Origin: Flavobacterium defluvii
GTDB lineage: Bacteria; Bacteroidota; Bacteroidia; Flavobacteriales; Flavobacteriaceae
Assembly (NCBI RefSeq): GCF_900129555.1
Contig: NZ_FQWC01000007.1
Coordinates: 62,001 to 126,000 of the forward strand
DNA: 64,000 nucleotides
Direction: 5' to 3'
The notes beneath the pieces were generated by a model that saw only the letters and a program-made list of their open reading frames with translations, was not told the origin of the DNA and did not search any database. Shown here one piece after another: positions 1 to 7,965 of this stretch. Made by a program: the position numbers and the translations under genes. Each line of letters starts with the position of its first letter. The first letter of the stretch is position 1.

Positions 1-2052
1 AGAAACCTCAAGCTGACGCAGTACAATATCAGTTTCTTCTATTTTTCCGGGATCTTCGGTTTCATTTTTATTTAAGTACTTTGTAAACTCAGTAATTTGA
101 GCATCGGTACCAATTACACAGATTTCATCGCCGGGAAATAGACGTTCGCTTTTGGTAGGAATAGGAATCGTAACCTCACCTCGTTTGATGTATGCAATAT
201 TGATCCCTAATTCTTCGCGAATCCTTAATTCTTCTAATGTTTTACCCACTAAATTAGATTCTTTTCCAATATCAAAAAATGACATGTGACCATCCCAAGG
301 AGTTAAATTGGCATATCTTCTGTCTATTTTTTTGTTTTCACGATCGTTGAGGTTTTTCAGAAAGTGACTTTCAATTCTATGGTATTGTTCGTTTAGTTTT
401 TTAGGGAAAAGCTGATACGCTCCAATTGCAATAATCAGGGCAACAAAAGCAACTAAAGGAGAGAAGAAAATATTCAGTAAAAAACCAACGAAAAATAAGC
501 CTAGGCTCATTCTAATTAAAATGAGCATTAAAAGCGCGCCGCGATATTTACGTTCTTCCCAAAGTATTTCGACTTCATCAACTTTTACTCGACGAAGTGA
601 AAGTGCCCATAAAAACGGAGCAATTACAACAAGTGTCAGGAAAGCAGCCAAAGTGTTTCCGAAACGTGTATCGGCAACTAAAGGCGCTACAAATTTTGAT
701 GATAATAAAATAATCGCGGTTATGATTATCGTGTGAAGAATAATTTGTGTAATCGAAGATCGTAATACAATCTGCCAGGTACTTACAGATTTGATAGCCT
801 GTGCATTTACACTGTAACGATTAATATTTTTAACCCATCTTTTGGGCATTTTTTGTTCTAAAAGTAATGCGAAAGATTCAGAATATTTAATTAAAAACGG
901 CGTCGTAAAAGTCGTTATGGCCGAAACTGCTACAATTATTGGGTACAAGAAATCGCTTGTAACTTTTAATGTCATTCCTAAAGTCGCAATAATAAAAGAG
1001 AATTCCCCAATTTGTGCCAGACTCATTCCGGTTTGAACGGATTGTTTAAGCGGCTGTCCGGAAAGTAAAGCTCCAATAGAAGAACTAAATGCTTTTCCGA
1101 AAATGGTTAAAAGTGTAATTAAAGCAACAGGAAGCGCATACGTTACTAAAGTTTCCGGATTAATTAACATTCCTACAGATACAAAGAAAACGGCTCCAAA
1201 TAAATCTTTTACAGGCTGAATTAAATGTTCGATTTTTTCGGCCATTGTAGTTTCTGCAATAATAGAACCCATAATAAAAGCTCCTAAAGCCGGAGAAAAC
1301 CCAACATTTGCGGCAAAAATTACCATCATTAAACATAATGCCAATGAAATAATAAGCAGCATTTCATCGGTTAAAAGATGTTTGGCTTTTTTCAAAATCG
1401 TTGGAATAATGAAGATTCCGCCCAAAAACCAAATGATTAAAAAGAAAACTAATTTTAAAACAGATTGTAATAAAGCACCGCCCGAAACCTGATCGCTTAC
1501 GGCAATGGTCGATAATAAAACGAGCATTAAAATTGCTACAATATCTTCAACAATTAAAGCTCCAAATACAATCCCAACAAACTTTTTTCCTTTAACTCCT
1601 AATTCGTCAAAAGCCCTGATAATGATTGTTGTTGACGAAATGGAAAGTGTCGCCCCGAGAAAAATACTGTCCATTTTTCCCCAGCCCATCCATTGTCCGA
1701 CACAATAACCAATGAGTGTCATAAATAAAATCTGTGTTATGGCGGTGACAGAAGAAGTCCCTCCAACTTTCATTAGTTTCTTGAAGCTGAATTCGAGTCC
1801 TAAACTAAATAATAAAAATATAACCCCGATTTCGGCCCAGACTTCCACACTTTTCATGTCGGTTATCGAAGGGAAAAAATCAAAATGGTTTCCGGCTAAA
1901 AAACCTGCAATCAGGTAACCTAAAACCAAAGGCTGTTTCATTTTTTTAAATAATAGAACGGCGATTCCGGCAGTCATCAGGATTAATCCCAGATCACTAA
2001 TTAAAGGTTGTAAATGGTGTGTAGTTTCTGCTGTGGCATTTAAGGCAATCAT
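1..2052 (-). CDS. CPA2-family cation:proton antiporter (Kef/NapA type) with RCK_C domain, 3' end cut
   Basis: Read directly from the reverse strand: 684 codons without a stop, running off the left edge. An ATG at 2052 starts a hydrophobic protein with about a dozen membrane segments typical of the Na_H_Exchanger family (for example FLLFSLGLEF, FGALIVEDIVA, FSPALGAFIMG). After the last membrane segment a soluble tail carries a TrkA-C/RCK_C-like domain (GKTLEELRIREELGINIAYI, then FPGDEICVIGT). The family exchanges Na+ or K+ for H+ across the inner membrane, with the RCK domain sensing a ligand. No full TrkA-N nucleotide-binding domain is seen before the edge. Ion specificity cannot be told from sequence alone. 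Confidence 0.9.
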   Translation of the reverse strand, partial: MIALNATAETTHHLQPLISDLGLILMTAGIAVLLFKKMKQPLVLGYLIAGFLAGNHFDFFPSITDMKSVEVWAEIGVIFLLFSLGLEFSFKKLMKVGGTSSVTAITQILFMTLIGYCVGQWMGWGKMDSIFLGATLSISSTTIIIRAFDELGVKGKKFVGIVFGALIVEDIVAILMLVLLSTIAVSDQVSGGALLQSVLKLVFFLIIWFLGGIFIIPTILKKAKHLLTDEMLLIISLALCLMMVIFAANVGFSPALGAFIMGSIIAETTMAEKIEHLIQPVKDLFGAVFFVSVGMLINPETLVTYALPVALITLLTIFGKAFSSSIGALLSGQPLKQSVQTGMSLAQIGEFSFIIATLGMTLKVTSDFLYPIIVAVSAITTFTTPFLIKYSESFALLLEQKMPKRWVKNINRYSVNAQAIKSVSTWQIVLRSSITQIILHTIIITAIILLSSKFVAPLVADTRFGNTLAAFLTLVVIAPFLWALSLRRVKVDEVEILWEERKYRGALLMLILIRMSLGLFFVGFLLNIFFSPLVAFVALIIAIGAYQLFPKKLNEQYHRIESHFLKNLNDRENKKIDRRYANLTPWDGHMSFFDIGKESNLVGKTLEELRIREELGINIAYIKRGEVTIPIPTKSERLFPGDEICVIGTDAQITEFTKYLNKNETEDPGKIEETDIVLRQLEVS

Positions 2053-2160
2053 AAATAGGTGTTTTAGTTTTAGAAAATCATTCCGTTTTTATTTTAATAA
2101 AAATCACTGGATTTCTTTCTAAATAAGGTTAAGTGAAGTATTCTGGTCTACTCCGGATTA

Positions 2161-2196
2161 AAAAAAAAGCTATCTCGATAAAGATAGCTTTTTTTG
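2161..2196 (-). terminator. Intrinsic terminator after purB
   Basis: Perfect 8-bp stem AGCTATCT/AGATAGCT (2168-2175 with 2182-2189) flanked by A and T runs, so it could work on both strands. It lies 22 nt past the purB stop. Confidence 0.85.
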
Positions 2197-2217
2197 ACAA
2201 AATATTTTAGGTTTTCT

Positions 2218-3564
2218 TTAAATTCCTGTGTAATTACTAGGAGTTATCTGCAATAATTCTGCTCGAACAGCATCAGAAACTTCTAAAGTTGCAATGAAAT
2301 TATGAATCGCATTTTTATCAATTGCTTCATTAGTTCTGGTTAAACCTTTTAAAGCTTCGTATGGATTTGGATACGCTTCACGACGTAAAATAGTCTGAAT
2401 TGCTTCAGCCACAACTGCCCAGTTTTTCTCTAAATCTTCGGCAAATTTACTTTCGTTCAATAATAACTTGTTTAATCCTTTTAGAGTTGCTTCAAAAGCA
2501 ATAATGGTATGTCCCATTGGTACACCAACATTTCTTAAAACAGTACTGTCTGTTAAATCACGCTGTAATCTTGAAATTGGAAGTTTTGCAGCTAAATGCT
2601 CAAAAATAGCATTGGCAATTCCTAAGTTTCCTTCAGAATTTTCAAAATCAATTGGATTTACTTTATGCGGCATTGCCGATGAACCAATTTCTCCGGCCTT
2701 GATTTTTTGTTTAAAATAATCCATCGAAACATACGTCCAGATATCACGGTCTAAATCGATAATGATATTATTAATTCTTTTTAAACCATCAAAAAATGCA
2801 GCAAAATGATCATAATGCTCAATTTGAGTTGTTGGAAATGAATGCTGTAAACCTAAATTGGTTTCAACGAATTTATTTCCGAATTGTTTCCAGTCAATTT
2901 GCGGATAAGCTACATGATGTGCATTGAAATTTCCTGTCGCACCGCCAAATTTAGCAGCAAACGGAACATTGAATAACAAACGCATCTGCTCTTCTAAACG
3001 CTCAACAAAAACCAGAATTTCTTTTCCTAAACGAGTAGGAGAAGCCGGTTGTCCGTGCGTACGTGCCAACATCGGAATATCTTTCCATTCTACACTTAAT
3101 TCTTTTAATTTAGAAATTAGAGCAATTAATGAAGGCATATAAACCTGCTCAAAAGCTTCTTTTGTAGAAAGCGGAATTGCAGTATTATTGATATCCTGAG
3201 ACGTTAATCCGAAGTGAATGAACTCTTTGTATTGAGATAAACCTAATTTTTCAAAAGCATCTTTAATAAAATATTCAACCGCTTTTACGTCGTGATTCGT
3301 TACTTTTTCAGTTTCTTTAATCCAAAGTGCATCTTCAGTAGAGAAATTTTTATAGATATTTCTTAAGCTTTCAAATAAACCGGAATCAATACCTTGTAAC
3401 TGAGGTAAAGGAATTTCGCATAAAGCGATGAAATATTCCACTTCAACCAATACGCGGTATTTTATTAAAGCTTCTTCAGAAAAGAAAGGGGCTAAATTTT
3501 GAGTTTTATTTCTATATCTTCCGTCAATTGGCGATATAGCATTCAATTCGTTTAAAGTAGTCAT
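2218..3564 (-). CDS. purB: Adenylosuccinate lyase
   Basis: 448 residues. PurB cleaves SAICAR and adenylosuccinate, releasing fumarate, in purine synthesis. The N-terminus ISPIDGRY and the fumarase/aspartase-superfamily signature GSSAMPHKVNPI are both visible, as are TSQDINNTA and ARTHGQPASPTRLGKE. Length and motifs match the long, E. coli-like PurB class. The frame is open for nine more codons upstream to 3591, but that longer start would lie inside a TATATTTG -7 box (3589-3596), so the ATG at 3564 giving MTTLNELNAIS is preferred. It appears monocistronic, with its own promoter and terminator. Confidence 0.97.
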   Translation of the reverse strand: MTTLNELNAISPIDGRYRNKTQNLAPFFSEEALIKYRVLVEVEYFIALCEIPLPQLQGIDSGLFESLRNIYKNFSTEDALWIKETEKVTNHDVKAVEYFIKDAFEKLGLSQYKEFIHFGLTSQDINNTAIPLSTKEAFEQVYMPSLIALISKLKELSVEWKDIPMLARTHGQPASPTRLGKEILVFVERLEEQMRLLFNVPFAAKFGGATGNFNAHHVAYPQIDWKQFGNKFVETNLGLQHSFPTTQIEHYDHFAAFFDGLKRINNIIIDLDRDIWTYVSMDYFKQKIKAGEIGSSAMPHKVNPIDFENSEGNLGIANAIFEHLAAKLPISRLQRDLTDSTVLRNVGVPMGHTIIAFEATLKGLNKLLLNESKFAEDLEKNWAVVAEAIQTILRREAYPNPYEALKGLTRTNEAIDKNAIHNFIATLEVSDAVRAELLQITPSNYTGI

Positions 3565-3588
3565 TGTTATGTTGTTTTTCGAAAGGTG

Positions 3589-3596
3589 CAAATATA
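3589..3596 (-). promoter_or_regulatory. purB -7 box
   Basis: TATATTTG on the minus strand, an exact match to the Bacteroidota -7 consensus TAnnTTTG, 25 nt before the chosen purB start. No convincing -33 TTG at normal spacing was seen. Confidence 0.5.
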
Positions 3597-3654
3597 AACA
3601 GAATTTGCGGATTTAAAGTAATCAGAAAGTCAATTGAAGACAATTTAAAAGTAA

Positions 3655-3740
3655 AACACAAATTTCACAAATTGACACTAATTTTTTTATTGCTTATTGG
3701 ATATAGCAAAACATTCGTGTTAATTCGTGAAATTAGTGTT
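3655..3740. repeat. Imperfect inverted repeat, CACGAATT family
   Basis: Two 27-nt arms (3655-3681 and 3714-3740) pair with about 23 matches. The text, built on AATTTCAC/GTGAAATT and CACGAATT, resembles the inner hairpin at 7874-7920 and the stretch near 9573. It sits just past the sirtuin gene stop and may help end transcription. Likely a dispersed family of intergenic hairpins. Confidence 0.6.
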
Positions 3741-3752
3741 CAATAATTGCGT

Positions 3753-4442
3753 TTATATCGATTTTAATTTTTCTCTCATTTCAGCAACTCCTTCGGATGC
3801 AACTTTAGCAATAACTTCAACTTTGTTTCGAATATTCGGAATTGAAATGGGCTTTGGATCAATGTAAAAAACCGGAGTTGTACTTGGTGTATACGAAATC
3901 AAACCCGCTGCCGGATAAACTTGCAGAGAAGTGCCGATTACGGCAAAATAATCTGCCGTTTCTGTTATATCAATGGCTTGTTCAAGTGCGGGAACTTCCT
4001 CACCAAACCAAACAATATGCGGACGAAGCTGATGTCCATTTTCATCTAAATCGCCCGTAAGTAAATCCTCTGTCCAGTCTAAAATTAAATCACGATTTTT
4101 TGTACTTCTTACTTTTAATAATTCCCCATGCAAATGCAAAACTTTTGTACTTCCGGCGCGTTCGTGCAGATCATCAACATTTTGAGTGATAATATAAACG
4201 TCAAAATCCTTTTCTAATTCGGCTAAAATCTGATGACCTAAATTCGGCTGAACTTCTTTTAACTGCTGACGTCGCTTGTTGTAAAAATCTAAAACCAAAT
4301 CCTGATTTTTATGCCAGCCTTCGGGAGTTGCAACTTCCATTACATCATGACCTTCCCATAATCCATCGCTGTCACGAAATGTTTTAATTCCACTTTCGGC
4401 ACTAATTCCGGCGCCGGTTAAAACAACAAGTTTCTTTTTCAT
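3753..4442 (-). CDS. Sirtuin NAD-dependent protein deacylase, zinc-less type
   Basis: 229 residues from the ATG at 4442; an in-frame TTG two codons upstream is less likely. Sirtuins remove acyl groups from lysines using NAD+. Seen: GAGISAESGI and TFRDSDGLW (NAD loop), TQNVDDLHERAG, catalytic His in LHLHGE, and VIGTSLQVYPAAGL. The Y-x-x-R of FYNKRR matches the acyl-pocket Tyr/Arg pair of SIRT5/CobB-type enzymes, which prefer succinyl or malonyl groups; this preference is an inference. The protein has no cysteine at all, so the usual four-Cys zinc site is absent. It appears to be transcribed alone. Confidence 0.9.
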   Translation of the reverse strand: MKKKLVVLTGAGISAESGIKTFRDSDGLWEGHDVMEVATPEGWHKNQDLVLDFYNKRRQQLKEVQPNLGHQILAELEKDFDVYIITQNVDDLHERAGSTKVLHLHGELLKVRSTKNRDLILDWTEDLLTGDLDENGHQLRPHIVWFGEEVPALEQAIDITETADYFAVIGTSLQVYPAAGLISYTPSTTPVFYIDPKPISIPNIRNKVEVIAKVASEGVAEMREKLKSI

Positions 4443-4494
4443 TTTCAAATTTTATTAAAAGATAAAAATAGTGATTTTTACAAATTAAGAATTA

Positions 4495-4654
4495 AAATGT
4501 GCCGTATGGCACATAATATCGGTAGAAAAAAGTGTTTGAATTGATTTGGCGTGCCGTAAGGTACGCAATGTTAGTTCTGTTGCGTACCTATGGCACGCTA
4601 AATTTGTGTCTATTTTATATTTTCTACCGATATTATGTGTCATACGGCACATTT
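4495..4654. repeat. 160-bp nested palindromic element
   Basis: Outer arms of 35 nt (4495-4529 and 4620-4654) are inverted copies with one mismatch. Inside lies a second inverted pair (4545-4568 and 4580-4603) with one mismatch and one indel. Both levels contain small palindromes of the type GTGCCGTATGGCAC and GCGTGCC..GGTACGC. It occupies most of the 325-bp gap 4443-4767; the remainder is AT-rich with nothing else recognised. As RNA it would form one long rod. It may be a MITE- or REP-like element; no coding capacity is seen. Confidence 0.85.
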
Positions 4655-4767
4655 GTACGATTCTTTTTTTTAATATTTTTGAGAAAATAAAACCGTAATT
4701 ATACTTATTGTTTTGACTTTGCAGATTGTCTAGTTTTAATGCCTCATATAAACAAAAGATTTTCTAA

Positions 4768-5292
4768 ATGATTTTAATTCAGTTTACAGGATTATCGGGT
4801 TCCGGAAAAACGACTTTGGCAGAAAATGTTCGGCATTTATTAATCGAAAACGGTTATAAGGCTGAAATTGTTGATGGCGATGTGTATAGAAAAACGGTTT
4901 GTAAAGATTTGGGATTTTCTAAAGAAGACCGATGTGAAAATGTCCGAAGGTTATTTAAAATTGGAAAAAACTTTGTCGAAAAAAATACAATTGTATTAAT
5001 GTCGGTAATAAATCCGTATGAAAATCTTCGAAATGAATTAAGGGCAAATGATTTTGTAAGAACTATATTTCTGGATTGTTCAATAGATAATTTAATTGAA
5101 AGAGACCCGAAAGGATTGTATAAAAAAGCATTGCTTCCGGATAATGATGCTAATAAAATTAAAAACTTTACCGGAATAAGCGATGTTTTTGAAACGCCGC
5201 AAAATGCAGATTTAATCTTAAAAACCGATTTTGAAACAGTATCATTTTCAACAAATAAACTCTACCAGTTTATTATTGACAATTTATCTTAG
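4768..5292 (+). CDS. cysC: Adenylylsulfate (APS) kinase
   Basis: 174 residues. APS kinase phosphorylates adenylyl sulfate to PAPS, the sulfate donor for sulfotransferases. Visible family motifs: P-loop GLSGSGKTT (residues 8-16), DGDVYR, LGFSKEDRCENVRR, INPYENLRNE, RDPKGLYKKA and FTGISDVFE. It is a stand-alone kinase without a fused sulfurylase, slightly shorter than the usual 195-200 residues. No cysD/cysN sulfurylase or sulfite-producing genes are in this window. A hydroxylase-like gene and a PAPS-type sulfotransferase follow, so its PAPS may serve that local tailoring step rather than cysteine synthesis (inference). Confidence 0.9.
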   Translation: MILIQFTGLSGSGKTTLAENVRHLLIENGYKAEIVDGDVYRKTVCKDLGFSKEDRCENVRRLFKIGKNFVEKNTIVLMSVINPYENLRNELRANDFVRTIFLDCSIDNLIERDPKGLYKKALLPDNDANKIKNFTGISDVFETPQNADLILKTDFETVSFSTNKLYQFIIDNLS

Positions 5293-5419
5293 ACAGTAAG
5301 ATTGTAAGATAAGAATTTCTCAATTTGTAAAATTTTGCTTATTTATTCGACAATTGGTTTCGTGTATTTTATATATTTACACAACCAAAACAAATCTCAA
5401 ATTTAATCCTTCGTAGCTT

Positions 5420-6103
5420 ATGAATCCTTCGTCAAGCAAACTGCCTATTACTTTTTCGGTCGAAAAATTGCAGCATGAACTTACCATTTGCGAAAATGAT
5501 TTATGGACACCGCATTTTAATACAAACCGGTACGAAGGAAATTGGACAAGTGTTTCGCTGCGGTCGCAGTCTGGTTTGGTAAACGATATAACTTCTTTTT
5601 CTAACAAGGAATACAAAAATACGCCGCTGCTTGATAAGTGCCATTATTTTAAAGAAATTATGGATTGGTTTGAGTGCGAAAAAGAAGCCGTGCGTTTGCT
5701 TCGGTTAGGGCCAAACAGTGAAATCAAGGAACATAGAGATAATGATACTTCTTATGAAGATGGATTTTTTAGAATTCATATTCCAATTGTAACAAACTCA
5801 AATGTCTTTTTTTATGTAGATAAAAAACTCGTTCCTATGAAAATGGGAGAGTGCTGGTATGCTAATTTTCAGCTTCCGCATAGTGTTGAAAATAAAAGTG
5901 ATGAACCAAGAATTCATCTCACACTTGATTGCATACGGAATGAATGGTCGGATAAATTATTTGAAAAAATGGGATTTGATCTCAATTTTACTTCAAATAA
6001 AAATGAATTTTCGGATGAGGTAAAACAACAGATTATTGCTGAACTTCAGCGGAATCCATCTGAAGTAAACAATAAAATTATCGCAGGTCTTCAATCTAAA
6101 TAA
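5420..6103 (+). CDS. Aspartyl/asparaginyl beta-hydroxylase-like 2OG-Fe(II) protein
   Basis: 227 residues. The central part fits the Asp_Arg_Hydrox family: LLRLGPNSEIKEHRDND gives candidate iron ligand His105 (with Asp107 two residues on), QLPHSVENKSDEPRIHLTLD gives His154 and the 2-oxoglutarate-binding Arg164. Members hydroxylate side chains in proteins or peptides, or act in natural-product tailoring. There is no signal peptide, so it is cytoplasmic. The last 50 residues are charged and not recognised. Only 8 nt separate it from the sulfotransferase gene, so these two are almost certainly co-transcribed. A weak -7-like TATATTTA at 5372-5379 suggests it may also have its own promoter. The substrate is unknown. 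Confidence 0.8.
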   Translation: MNPSSSKLPITFSVEKLQHELTICENDLWTPHFNTNRYEGNWTSVSLRSQSGLVNDITSFSNKEYKNTPLLDKCHYFKEIMDWFECEKEAVRLLRLGPNSEIKEHRDNDTSYEDGFFRIHIPIVTNSNVFFYVDKKLVPMKMGECWYANFQLPHSVENKSDEPRIHLTLDCIRNEWSDKLFEKMGFDLNFTSNKNEFSDEVKQQIIAELQRNPSEVNNKIIAGLQSK

Positions 6104-6111
6104 AATCAAAA

Positions 6112-7080
6112 ATGGAAAATATAAATCACCCTCTTTCAAACTGGATTCCTTATAAATTAATAGAAAAAGACAACAATATTTATTTTGAATGGATTTATTT
6201 GGGTGATATAAAATATCTCGATCCTTTTTTTGATGAGACGATTTCAAAATGCATGAAACTTGACTACAATTCAAAACGATTTAGAGTAATAAGTACTGTA
6301 GAAAATCTTATTGAATGGTCTGATGAATTAGTTTCTGTCGATTTAAAATCTTTAGTGTTTCATGTTTCAAGATGCGGCTCTACAATGCTGAGTCAGTCAC
6401 TTGCAACTTCTTCAGAAAATATTATGGTTTCTGAAGCTCCCATTTTTGATGAAATTTTAAGGAGTAATCTTTTTGGACTTGATACAAAAACGACTCTCCT
6501 AAAAGCGGTACTTAAATTTTTAGGGCAAAAAAGATTTCCCGAACAAAATAATCTTATTCTAAAACTAGATGCCTGGCACATTTTTGACGCCGGATATTTG
6601 AGATCTCTTTTTCCTGAAATTCCCTTTGCATTGCTTTACAGAAACCCGACAGAGGTTTTAAAATCACACCAAAAATTAATGGGAATGCACATGGTCCCGA
6701 ATTTACTGCCGCCAAGCGTTTTCGGAATTACACCGCAGGAAATTAATGAAATTAGTTTTCAGCAGTATGGCGCTTTGGTTTTAGAGAAATATTTTCAGGG
6801 CTTTTTAAGTTTTTATGAATCAGATCAAAATGTTACATTCCTTAATTATAATGATGGAATGAAATCCGTTATCGAAAAGTTTATTTCTTTTATTGATGCC
6901 CGTTATGCTGATCAAGAAATTGATAAAATGTTTGAACGCTTAAACAAACATTCTAAAAATGAACATGCAGATTTTAAAGGAGATTCTTTTAAAGAAGAAG
7001 CACTTAATGTTGATTTTACGAAACTAGTTCTATTACATGAAAAACTGAATAATGCATTGCTGGAGCATTCAGAAAGTTAG
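6112..7080 (+). CDS. Sulfotransferase family protein
   Basis: 322 residues, cytoplasmic. Residues 82-96 (VFHVSRCGSTMLSQSL) match the 5'-phosphosulfate-binding loop of PAPS sulfotransferases, and YRNPTEVLKSH (176-186) matches the 3'-phosphate-binding strand with Arg177 and Ser185. Such enzymes move the sulfonate of PAPS to a hydroxyl or amine. The preceding gene encodes a possible hydroxylase and the one before it an enzyme that makes PAPS, so the three could install and then sulfate a hydroxyl group. The N-terminal 80 residues are not recognised. A short hairpin AGAATGAA/TTCATTCT follows the stop. Acceptor unknown; a kinase-like P-loop role is less likely. Confidence 0.8.
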   Translation: MENINHPLSNWIPYKLIEKDNNIYFEWIYLGDIKYLDPFFDETISKCMKLDYNSKRFRVISTVENLIEWSDELVSVDLKSLVFHVSRCGSTMLSQSLATSSENIMVSEAPIFDEILRSNLFGLDTKTTLLKAVLKFLGQKRFPEQNNLILKLDAWHIFDAGYLRSLFPEIPFALLYRNPTEVLKSHQKLMGMHMVPNLLPPSVFGITPQEINEISFQQYGALVLEKYFQGFLSFYESDQNVTFLNYNDGMKSVIEKFISFIDARYADQEIDKMFERLNKHSKNEHADFKGDSFKEEALNVDFTKLVLLHEKLNNALLEHSES

Positions 7081-7117
7081 AAAACAAGAATGAATTTTCA
7101 TTCTGTTTATTTATATG

Positions 7118-7125
7118 TATTTTTG
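7118..7125 (+). promoter_or_regulatory. trmH -7 box
   Basis: TATTTTTG fits TAnnTTTG exactly and ends 17 nt before the trmH ATG. No clear -33 TTG was found. Confidence 0.4.
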
Positions 7126-7142
7126 CGCCAAATACAAATAAA

Positions 7143-7805
7143 ATGATTGATTTAGATTACCTCGCTTTTCTTGAAGATATATTAACTGATAACCGAAAGG
7201 AAAGATTTTTAGAAGTACTTAAAAACCGCACCAAACATTTTACAGTAGCAGTTGAAGATGTATACCAAATGCACAATACGAGTGCCGTAATGCGCAGCTG
7301 CGAAGTTTTCGGAATTCAGGAATTGAATATAATTGAACAGCGTTTTGGCAAAAGAATCGATAAAGAAATTGCTTTGGGCGCGCAAAAATGGGTTGACATT
7401 AACAGATTTGATACTATCGATGGCTGTGTTTCAAATTTAAGAGAAAAAGGATATCAAATCATCGCTACAACGCCTCATGAAAATGATTGTATGATTCAGG
7501 ATTTTGATATTTCTAAACCAAGTGCTTTATTTTTTGGAACTGAAAAAGACGGACTTTCACCGGAAATTCTGGAAAAAGCAGACGGTTTCCTAAAAATTCC
7601 AATGGTGGGTTTTACAGAAAGTTTGAACATTTCTGTTTCGGCTGCAATCATAATCCAAAATCTAACAAACCGATTACGAAATTCAGATATAAAATGGCAG
7701 TTATCTGACGAAGAAATTCTGCAAAAACGTCTGGATTGGGCTAAAAATTCGATTAGAGATATTAAAAGAATCGAAGCCAGATATTATCAGGATAATCCGA
7801 GATAA
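7143..7805 (+). CDS. trmH: TrmH/SpoU-family RNA 2'-O-ribose methyltransferase
   Basis: 220 residues. The SPOUT knot motifs are clear: motif 1 HNTSAVMRSCEVFG (catalytic Arg in RS), motif 2 LFFGTEKDGLSPEIL and motif 3 IPMVGFTESLNISVSAAI. Length and the C-terminal extension resemble tRNA (Gm18) 2'-O-methyltransferase TrmH, which methylates G18 in the D-loop using SAM. An rRNA target cannot be ruled out from sequence. It stands alone, preceded by a good -7 box and followed by a repeat-rich intergenic region. Confidence 0.9.
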   Translation: MIDLDYLAFLEDILTDNRKERFLEVLKNRTKHFTVAVEDVYQMHNTSAVMRSCEVFGIQELNIIEQRFGKRIDKEIALGAQKWVDINRFDTIDGCVSNLREKGYQIIATTPHENDCMIQDFDISKPSALFFGTEKDGLSPEILEKADGFLKIPMVGFTESLNISVSAAIIIQNLTNRLRNSDIKWQLSDEEILQKRLDWAKNSIRDIKRIEARYYQDNPR

Positions 7806-7955
7806 GATACTAAGGTCCTAAGAGGCTGAGGTACTAAATCTAAGTTTTTAAAAAGAAAATTTTAAATAAAATAGCCACAAATTCACGAATGTATTTAATA
7901 AAAATTCGTGAATTCGTGGCAAAAAAACTTAGATCCTTAGTACCTTAGCATCTTT
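7803..7955. repeat. Two nested inverted repeats (CTTAG family and CACGAATT family)
   Basis: Inner hairpin: arms 7874-7890 and 7904-7920 (GCCACAAATTCACGAAT and its near-perfect complement). Outer arms: 7803-7850 and 7921-7955, both made of CTAAG/CTTAG-containing text. The outer text recurs at 32674-32758 and 62170-62215, showing a dispersed family. It fills the space between the convergent genes trmH and the YARHG lipoprotein. Confidence 0.75.
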
Positions 7956-7965
7956 AAAAAAAAAT

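Noticed and set aside
521..1918. Several plus-strand open frames of 60-70 codons
   Set aside because: They lie opposite the antiporter gene, have no start signals and no domain text; shadows of the minus-strand gene.
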